Below the pieces are notes generated by a model. That model had not been told where the DNA came from. It did not search any database and saw nothing but the letters and a program-made list of their open reading frames with translations. The position numbers and the translations under genes are program-made. From assembly GCF_004331675.1 (NCBI RefSeq), contig NZ_SJSN01000002.1, positions 62,001-126,000 on the forward strand: a DNA stretch of 64,000 nucleotides. Direction: 5' to 3'. Each line of letters begins with the position of its first letter. The first letter of the stretch is position 1. Below are positions 63,201 through 64,000 of the stretch, in pieces. The DNA is from Pedobacter frigidisoli (GTDB taxonomy: Bacteria > Bacteroidota > Bacteroidia > Sphingobacteriales > Sphingobacteriaceae).

Positions 63201-64000
63201 AGCATAGAAACGGTGATTGCGACTTTAACAACCACAAATAATCCGAAGGTAACAGTAGGCGCAACACCTGCAAGCATTAACATCCTTGATGCCAATACAG
63301 CGAGCGTTAGCATTTCTACAACACCAACAGTTAACGAGGCAGCTGGAGCCGCAACATTTACTGTAACCTTAAATAATGCTGTTCAAAATGCATTCAGTGT
63401 AGATTATACATCATCTGACGGAACAGCATTGGCGGGGTTAGATTATACTGCTAAAACAGGCAAGTTAGACTTCCCGGCAAATTCACCTGCTGGAACTCAA
63501 TTAACTTTCACTGTTGCAATTAATAATGATAATATCGCTGAGGCAGACGAAACTTTCGCTGCAACACTAAGCAATATTACAGGTGGCGTTGTAATCATCA
63601 GCAATGCTACGGCAACTGCAACAATTGTTGATAACGATGCGGCGATTGCTACCATTATAATGGGAACTCCAGGTAATGAAAATGGTCCGATTGATGGAAC
63701 TTTTACCGTTACTTTGAGCAATCCATCATCAACGCCAACAGTTATTACTTACACTTTAGCTGGAACCGCAACAGAGGGCAATGATTATGCAACCATTCCA
63801 ACACAAACCATCACTATCCCTGCTGGATCATTAACAGGAACGATTACAATTCCTGTACAAACCGATGCAATTGTAGAGGGTAGTGAAACAGTTATTGCAA
63901 CCTTGGTTTCTGCTAGCGGAACACTGGTAACGATTACGCCATCTGCTGCTGATAAAACAGCAACTATCAATATCCTTGATAATACGCCAGCTACAGTAAC
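42252..64000 (+). CDS. Giant calcium-binding multidomain surface protein (3' truncated by window)
   Basis: One open frame from ATG 42252 to the window end, more than 7,249 codons, in phase at both ends. Order: long signal peptide (1-51; hydrophobic [16 protein letters not shown], cleavage near AFGQ); IgGFc-binding-like region (52-493); Ig-like domain (494-563); DUF11 domain (564-684); Ig/PKD-like repeats (~685-1330); thrombospondin-3-like DxDxDG motifs (~1332-2003); about 22 cadherin-like modules with VNDxP hinges (2004-~4410); one different module (~4410-4520); one beta module (~4520-4607); then Calx-beta modules from 4608. The sequence is Thr/Asn/Ala/Gly/Val-rich with few Cys after the start. 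It is expected at the cell surface, stiffened by Ca, as an adhesin or gliding-type filament; an anchor or type IX sorting domain would be beyond the window. Confidence 0.93.
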   Translation, partial: MNKILLSSCGFTRNYSRVNSYLTKNFVKCFGRVLIFVALFILSHLGTAFGQTYKTHYIAPAPWQYWTSANEIVITTNTANTTVTIKKSDGTLVTSLSPTPTAPAVYRFVGAANGTPLNTLNTILSDRGMIVEGNNPITVNIRNVASDAIGGGGDSFIKGNAALFSFGDAAIGTAFRVGYYRDGELNGTTQRPRYSVMATENNTTVKLNGTALVTLNAGQSYLFQTTMGSLVETSAPAVMNSGAHIDAPLGCSDGVYNPVPPITSLGNEYIVIRSAGNNVAEQTTIIATLPNTTVSVTNYNLNGTLASTNSYTLVAAGSFVTISNGIAGTGTGSGQTGVQYSSSKITATKNVVAYSGTADGCEVDMLTLAPIANCGGSLIAKTYKFRNNSEGDLPYFGYITTKSATEKILLTTTGGTVTYTNRDLETVPGVGVRRQLGSTGLYLIDFTNTELGTPAAITFTSGSRVNAVLVQNGGGFSMSNFITPLPEQAIKPILTQPTCSGATLSADASAVGPFQWYLNGNIIAGATNRTFSPTESGSYTLTSILGCGISAQSVPVTVALCNVERSIVKTVDDPAPPINGTVRFTVTASNTGVGVALGVSVTDLLPSGYTFISSSASTGTSYSGTTGLWNIGSLGANGVATLVITAKVNASGNYTNTATITGSQTDSNAANDVSSVSTAPIASISLTSSTTPPSDAQTVCINTAITNITYAIGGTATGATVAGLPTGVTAAYNSGTRILTISGTPTVITAGPKSYTVTTTGGNPNVAATGTIQVNGVVATPVFAAGANSTRCQGAGTQIYNATATNATGITYSINTTNTQAVIDAATGEVTFSPLFSGTAIITATAAGCSPKTATHTINITTTGTITGAANICSGSAGTLTLGGTTASVVRWEYSIDGGTNWITYVPANTTNTLSYTNLAVTTTFRAIVTGGGCSAAPSSPFTVSVTQRPSIANTTYNFCVFGTFNFQPVDAPAGTTYTWSAPTIAGGTVTGSTLGTNAASVSQSLTNTGTTTATVTYSVTPTNGICSGNPFTITVIIGPNITASASNPAAICSGSSFSVTPTTSNTNLKYTWTASILSGTGVTGFSNQATSVLAPISQTLTNGSAANAVVRYVVTPVLDNCSGTAFNIDVTVQGVITAGTIAANQTICANTTAAPITSTANGTGGGITSYIWESSTNGTSWTIISGANLATYSPGILTQTTQYRRTTVSTVGAVTCQSATTTPVVITVGTASTISTQPVNQNVRALSNVTITVAATGGSGTRQIQWQVSTDNGANFTNIANNTIYSGATTVSLTITKVNQTMEGYKYRASITQSDNACAAITSTAVNLTIDSDRDGVPDTIDLDDDNDGITDTVEGVTDKDGDGIPNYLDVDSDNDGIVDAIESNGNPANDTNKDGRFGVGTFVDVNGNGLLDSLDPAAGGTALVIQDKDKDGKPNYLDLDSDADGIPDNYEAAFYIVDGDNDGVIGTGPIVDADGDGLSDLNDPDFVALSSLFNQDRDFDGLSNYLDIDSDNDGIIDNIEGLPTTVYVAPTGIDTDGDGIDNAYDVNNGGVASGYSNIDGGSAPDYVDTDAENDGFRDWLENAVVSPLEVDVKNNQTGANGADGIMDVLPDADNDGLADIYDNDNGNSNVTRYATNGGQTPASMPNTQIPGGEKDWRASTDYDKDGVPDGIDLDDDNDGILDTVDGMLDTGGRDGLPNYHDLDSDGDGIPDVIEAGGSDPDNNGLPGIGLVGTKVDANGIPLAANGGYTPRDKDGDGTPDFFDLDSDNDDINDVIENGGPDPDGDGKAGIGFTNDFDNDGINDLVDDYNNNTGSLTGDPSGTPMTVKDADGDGMPNYLDIDSDNDGILDSVEGVGDLDGDGVPNFLDLDSDGDGIPDNIEVQATANYIVPTGIDSDGDGLDNAYEATNGLTPINTDGTDQPDYLDLDSDNDGESDTLEAYDTDNDGVANIVAAGADADKDGLDNNFDNNYAAFNPTNGQTPTSFPNLDTPSTPERDWREDYNIAPVATVPATIVLTEDTPKTITGISFVDRDAGNASVTATLSVPVNQGTFASTSETGIVIGGSGTRSITISGSIANINAFIAANKVTFTPFANLNGNVTLTTLINDLGNMGGAPLTDTKTTTLTIQSVNDIPVVANINKTGTEDTTVPFTAADFTNQFTDVDGTLAKVRIINLPTPAQGLLKLNGVNITVNQEISVADLALITFVPTANFNGNVSFSYNGSDGVDYAASPANINIAIAAVNDKPVVGVVGKTGAEDVTLTFTATDFTNQFTDADGDALTKIRIETLPPNTQGVLKLNGVAVTVNQEIPLANLGQLTFEPFANYNGSVTFKWNGNDGTEYAATNNNVNIVLTSVNDLPTLSPISKTTAEDVQIAFTLNDFTNNYSDPEGDALSKIQISNLPPTAQGVLLLNGSLVTAGQEIQAADIPNLVFVPGTNFNGSTSFRWNANDGTGYTTPANVNITVTPVNDPPVVTSISKSGNEDTTIGFTATDFTNSFTDVDGNTLTKIQIVTLPANGLLKLSGVNITAGQEIALVDLANITFVPNANYNGAATFKWTGFDGTTYATASDNVNITINPVNDAPVAANDIATVVEDNTLNVASGAGLLANDTDVDAGTTLTVTGFTYPGIVGTPTIGAPFSIPSVGSITINANGSYVFTPLANYSGAVPVITYTISDGNGGSATASLTISITAVNDAPVAVNDTNSLAEDATLTVTASPTTGLLANDTDVDGNTLTITGYTIAGITGTQALSTPVNIPNVGTINISTNGGYSFTPVANYNGTVPLINYTVSDGSLSTTATLTLTVTPVNDNPIAANDAATILEDATLTRTAVNGLLSNDSDVDAGTNLTVTGFTYSGIVGTPAIGSAFTIPAEGSITINANGSYTFAPLANFNGSVPVITYTINDGNGGTATATLTITVTPVNDPPMVTDVPKSGVEDATITFVATDFTSKYTDVEGNALTKIKIISLPANGELKLSGTNVTVNQEINLADLASITFVPTANFNGNATFKWNGFDVTTYADIDANVNITITPVNDAPIAGNDVASIKQGEQLTIATPGLLSNDIDVDGQTLTISGYTIAGVAGTQTPGNAVVIPGVGNITINTNGSLMFMALPGYSGAVPLITYTVTDGSLSNTATLSISVAVDNQAPIATNNTKTTNEDVVANGNVRTDGTPDSDLDNDPISVKNFSIDGNPTVYLAGNTATIANVGQIVVNADGSYTFTPLLNFNGIVPTITYTLVDNPLPRNASATAAETAATLKITVTPVNDTPVVVGETETTNEDSPGIAKNLLANDSDVDAGTTLIITSFVVNGSTIPVSGTPGTFAIPNFGVITVNQNGNYTFVPDANKNGTAPTITYTVNDQSGAGNATATGTLNITINAVNDAPIVTNLAKSGLEDVTIAFAASDFTTQFSDIDTDPLAKIKIVTLPANGILKLNGVAVLANDEITAANLANLTFEPNANFNGSTSFKWNGSDGTLYAVVEANVNINITPVNDQPLVNNEVETILEDSNPGLVKTAANGLLANDSDVDGNSLSITGYTIAGNPGTGTPTLAAPFVIPGVGTINISGDGSYSFIPAANFNGVVPVMTYTVSDGQGQTNSTKTGTLTINITAVNDAPIANNDTGNIDEDAILTVNAANGLIANDTDIDGPTNTITAYSVSGAAGTPIIGTPFLIPNGGNITINANGSYVFAPLTNYSGAVPVIVYTLSDGTLSATATLTLSINAINDAPVATNDAATVLEDGTVTRTATNGLLSNDTDAEGQTLTVTGYMVAGFVGTQPVGTAFEITNVGIINISADGSYNFTPAQNYNGTTPTITYNISDGNGGVASATLIFTVTPVNDAPTATNDAANVNEDETLTRNAANGLLANDLDIDGDAINVTSFTIAGMAGVQAVGASPITITGQGGVTVGTISILTNGSFTFIPAANYNGNVPLIAYTVSDSNSTTATATLSITIVSVNDAPTASAIPLSITTPEDTPQNGLINASDADGDPLTFTLSTPPAHGTVIVNSNGTYTYVPAPNYNGSDVFTVTVSDGNGGTAVITVPVIVTPVNDAPVASAPPITTAEDTPKTGTVTASDADADPLTFNVSTLPANGIVVIDANGNYTYTPNANYDGSDSFTITVSDGKGGNTLVNIPVTVTPVNDIPVATSPAVTTTEDNLVNGKITATDADGDPLTYTTITPPLKGAVVINADGTYTYTPNLNYNGTDSFTVTVSDGKGGTTTITTVVTITAVNDVPTATSPAISTTEDTPKTGLITLGDADGDALTVSVTTLPTHGTVVVNQDGTYIYTPALNYNGADSFTVTVSDGNGGTKTLTIPITVTPVNDPPVAAPLAITTTEDSPKAGAITATDIDGDVLAYVVSTAPVHGTVIINASGAFTYTPTLNYNGTDTFSVTVSDGNGGTTTVTIPVTVTPVNDIPSFTKGADQIVNASVGAQTSTGWATAISAGPADEVASQTLTFIVSNNNNTLFTVQPSIDANGNLTYTPSGNFAGKATVTVAIQDNGGVLNNGADLSANQFFIISIKPIGTPDNINTLVGIPVTTDVKANDGATATTATVIASNGAHGTTSVDGTGKVTYTPAAGYTGSDSYTYTLTTTDGVVSDPITVTINVYPTVVLSGPVTVNENAGDVLYTVTLTGTPGTTLASPVTFVTGIANTGTTAGDYTFSSTTFTFPAGAVVGQPSGTITFPVKITDDNIDESDENYTVSIGTINGPASLGNSAITTTIVDNDNSNIAIGDVTVNESAGTATFVVTLTGNVQNSFTANYTTSDGTAVQPGDYTAKTGTVTFPANSVTGDTQNITISIIDDLVAETSEDFSVTLSGITGPTTISKAIGTGTITDNDQVTLVLSGPTSIVESGGTATYTVILTGAAGTILAAPVTVATNVTSLSASSTTDYTFTSVTLTFPIGSVVGDKQTFQLAIINDDIAEGTESYTASISNPTGVATLGAPSALNTLITDNDNASVSIDNVTVNENAGTATFTVTLTGKAQDGFSVNYTTIDGTAVSITNPDFTASTGTITFPANSVTGARQTITIPINDDTINEITETFQVRLINSGATPVTIGNEFGTGTILDNDVVTVVLSGLATVAEGTAQAAYKVTLVSTGVTALGYPISVNTSVIPGTAISADYTFTPGTVTFGAGTLIQTSQEVGVGIVNDLLVEPTEIYTLNISGLTGPAVLGNANVATDITDITDKLNYVLSGPTTVNEADGTITYRVTLTSVQNAILQDASTIDVSVTPGTASLTSDYTALPATLTFPAGAKKGDYQEFTVNIVNDLIAEPSENYTVSISSPTGLVTIGSTSSVTTNIVDNDNALVSITATPTSYNESAGTATFTIMLNTAVQDPFTVTYTTVDGTAKAGVDYTTTASTYTFPSGSLAGALYTFTVPILNDNVVEQTEAFTASITNVSGGLVTVGTGTATATITDTDAATVKITAGTTGDENGPINGTFTVTLSNLSSTPTVVTYSLAGTATESDDFTSITTKTVTIPAGELTATIIIPVKTDLLVEGTETVIATLVSTDNPLIDVTSVVADKSATINILDNNTATVSISTTPVINENAGTATFTVTLNTAVQSLFTVNYATADGTANAGSLLDYTATSGTFTFAAGSPAGTTKTFTVPINDDNTVENAENFSATLSGVTGGLVTIGTGTATVSITDNDTSIASIKAGLNGDETGPQNGTFIVTLSNPSSTDTQITYTVSGTATEGDDYTTIPRTITILAGATTGTITIPVKTDLVTESNETVVVDLISTTSTLVSITPTAADKTATINIIDENTSSVSISTAPTINETDGTATFSVTLNNAAQNAFSVNYTTANGTAIAGADYTATSGTLNFPLNSPAGTTRTFTVPIANDNLAEISETFSATLSGITGNIVTINNATATTSIVDNDAATVKITAVASGNENGSIPGTFTVTLSNPSATDTQITYSLGGTADEGDDYNTITPKTITIPAGSTTGTITIPVKPDAIVEGTETVIATLLSTNSTLVTVTPVNADQTASINILDNTTATVSISAATTGAEPTTPGSFTFTLSNVSKTDTQITYSVGGTATSGSDYTSIGTTVTIPAGSLTKTVQVAVTDDTFAEATETVVLTMVATTNNPSITASTTPSTINITDNDAATVAINNIFVVESVGNATFTVTLTGNVQDAFTVNYSTANGTALAGTDYTATTGSVTFPANSISGATQTFTVPIIDDNLTELAETFTATLNSVSAGSVVTIPAIGATGTATITDNDAASVAINSVSALESDGNMVFTVTLTGNVQNAVSINYTTSDNTATAGTDYTAKTGVVTFPAGSLSGATQTITIPITNDNITENAESFKVTLSGATSPVTITQAEGIGTINDNDPATVSISATPTSVNEAVGNATFTVTLSNAVQSEFKVDYSTSNGTATAGSDYTTKLGTLTFPAGSIAGATLTFTVPITDDNLIEPSETLLGIISNVTGNLVTIANNTATLSVTDNDTSIATIAPSIQGSENGPIAGAYTVTLSNPSSTDTEITYTLAGTSTEGSDYSPIVTKTIIIPAGDVTGTITIPVLTDAIVEGTETVIATLTTTNNPAVTVSNTPASINIADNTTATITVAATKDGAEPAVAGEFTFTLSNVSTTDTQITYAVTGTATSGTDYTSIGTTVTIPAGQTTVKVAVPVKEDSIAEGTETATLTMVAVTNNTAITASKTPATVNITDNDTSIATITAGTSGNENGPIDGTFTVTLSNPSSQPTIITYTVGGTATEGDDYAAITRTITIPANATTGTITIPVKTDAIVEGTENVIVTLASSNNPLVTITTTAADKTATINILDNNAATVSIAATPISINESAGKATFTVTLSAAVQNAFTVDYATTNGTALSGFDYTATNGTLTFPAGSAAGTTLTFDVPVTDDNLVEPNEAFNGTISNVTGGLVTIATNTAAATITDNDTSIATIIAGVNGNETGPISGTFTVTLSNPSSTDTEFTYTLGGTATEGGDYTAITTKTVTVLAGQTTAVITIPVIADAITESIETVIATLTTTNNPKVTVGATPASINILDANTASVSISTTPTVNEAAGAATFTVTLNNAVQNAFSVDYTSSDGTALAGLDYTAKTGKLDFPANSPAGTQLTFTVAINNDNIAEADETFAATLSNITGGVVIISNATATATIVDNDAAIATIIMGTPGNENGPIDGTFTVTLSNPSSTPTVITYTLAGTATEGNDYATIPTQTITIPAGSLTGTITIPVQTDAIVEGSETVIATLVSASGTLVTITPSAADKTATINILDNTPATV
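42313..42336. repeat. Perfect 11-bp inverted repeat inside the signal-peptide codons
   Basis: ATTTAACGAAG (42313-42323) and CTTCGTTAAAT (42326-42336) are exact complements two bases apart, at codons ~21-29 of the giant gene. The mRNA could form a hairpin close to the start codon. Confidence 0.65.
46245..48260 (+). repeat. Thrombospondin type-3-like Ca-binding repeat array
   Basis: About 30 acidic DxDxDG-type motifs in about 670 codons of the giant protein, for example [31 protein letters not shown] and DSDGDGLDN, many preceded by PNYLD or PDYLD. These motifs bind Ca and form a compact wire-like segment. Confidence 0.9.
48261..55480 (+). repeat. Cadherin-like module array (three repeat types)
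   Basis: About 22 modules joined by VNDxP hinges. Type A (~112 aa) carries [21 protein letters not shown], type B (~115 aa) carries [11 protein letters not shown] and FTPLANYNGAVP, and type C (~92 aa) carries [22 protein letters not shown] and [20 protein letters not shown]. Types A and B alternate irregularly up to ~54107; five type C modules follow in a row (~54108-55480). Confidence 0.88.
56073..64000 (+). repeat. Calx-beta module array (at least 23, alternating types)
   Basis: Successive ~111-119-codon units each end in a DND-type Ca motif (ITDNDT, VDNDA, ILDNNT). From ~58510 two types mostly alternate: one with [13 protein letters not shown], the other with [21 protein letters not shown], plus two copies of a third type ([16 protein letters not shown], at ~60240 and ~61940). 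The 24th unit begins at about 63988 and is cut by the window end. Confidence 0.9.

Noticed and set aside
42419..63970. Many minus-strand frames of 60-155 codons opposite the giant gene
   Set aside because: They arise from the repetitive Thr/Val/Ala-rich codons on the plus strand, share the repeat period and have no domains of their own.
42252..64000. Tandem repeats considered as a CRISPR array or satellite
   Set aside because: The repeats are in-frame protein modules of ~330-350 bases with divergent sequence and no spacers.

Overview
The window reads as chromosomal DNA of a Bacteroidota member, most likely Pedobacter or a close Sphingobacteriaceae relative. The inference rests on the AT-rich base composition, the lack of clear Shine-Dalgarno sequences, several TAnnTTTG-type -7 promoter elements, the family content (PAS/GAF histidine kinases, GH29 fucosidase, TatA, DUF892, TerC/TerD/TelA) and a very large Ca-binding surface protein. 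No database search was possible; all assignments come from reading the sequence. I see no tRNA, rRNA, CRISPR array or insertion sequence.

Layout. 1-1192: the 3' part of a phosphodiesterase/alkaline-phosphatase fusion. 1.5-6.9 kb: a stress block with a DUF72 protein, a DUF892 ferritin-like protein, a large-subunit catalase, an unknown 202-aa protein and a convergent ankyrin protein. 7.0-10.0 kb (minus): a PAS histidine kinase and an AraC regulator. 10.2-12.8 kb: an NTF2-like protein and two paralogous aldo/keto reductases, the second with a twin-arginine signal. 13.2-14.6 kb: a secreted GH29 alpha-L-fucosidase. 15.1-20.8 kb: a complete RND efflux operon (adaptor, pump, outer-membrane factor), followed by two very small membrane proteins. 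21.5-25.4 kb: a GlxA-type regulator divergent from a string of small cytosolic proteins (two DinB-like, a beta-barrel-like protein, DUF1801, VOC) and a DoxX membrane protein. 25.5-27.0 kb: two exported proteins (DUF2147 and a YCF48/BNR-repeat protein).

27.1-32.8 kb: a tellurium-resistance-type (Ter) stress locus: TerC, HAD hydrolase, phosphoribosyltransferase, two TerD-domain proteins, TelA and an unrecognised 320-aa protein. 32.8-35.9 kb: dienelactone hydrolase, thioredoxin-like, 2OG-Fe(II) oxygenase and AHSA1/SRPBCC proteins. 36.1-40.8 kb: a single-domain response regulator, a GAF-PAS kinase and a convergent multi-PAS kinase. 41.0-41.7 kb: TatA and a small unknown protein.

42.25 kb to the window end: one uninterrupted reading frame of more than 7,249 codons that runs off the right edge. 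It has a long signal peptide, an IgGFc-binding-like N-terminal region, Ig/DUF11/PKD-like domains, about 30 thrombospondin-3-type Ca-binding motifs, about 22 cadherin-like modules and at least 23 Calx-beta modules. It is best read as a giant Ca-stabilised cell-surface adhesin. Its long upstream region holds an exact FNR/CRP-type palindrome and a TAnnTTTG element. The giant adhesin, the Ter locus with its unrecognised last gene, and the catalase/ankyrin block are the most interesting parts.
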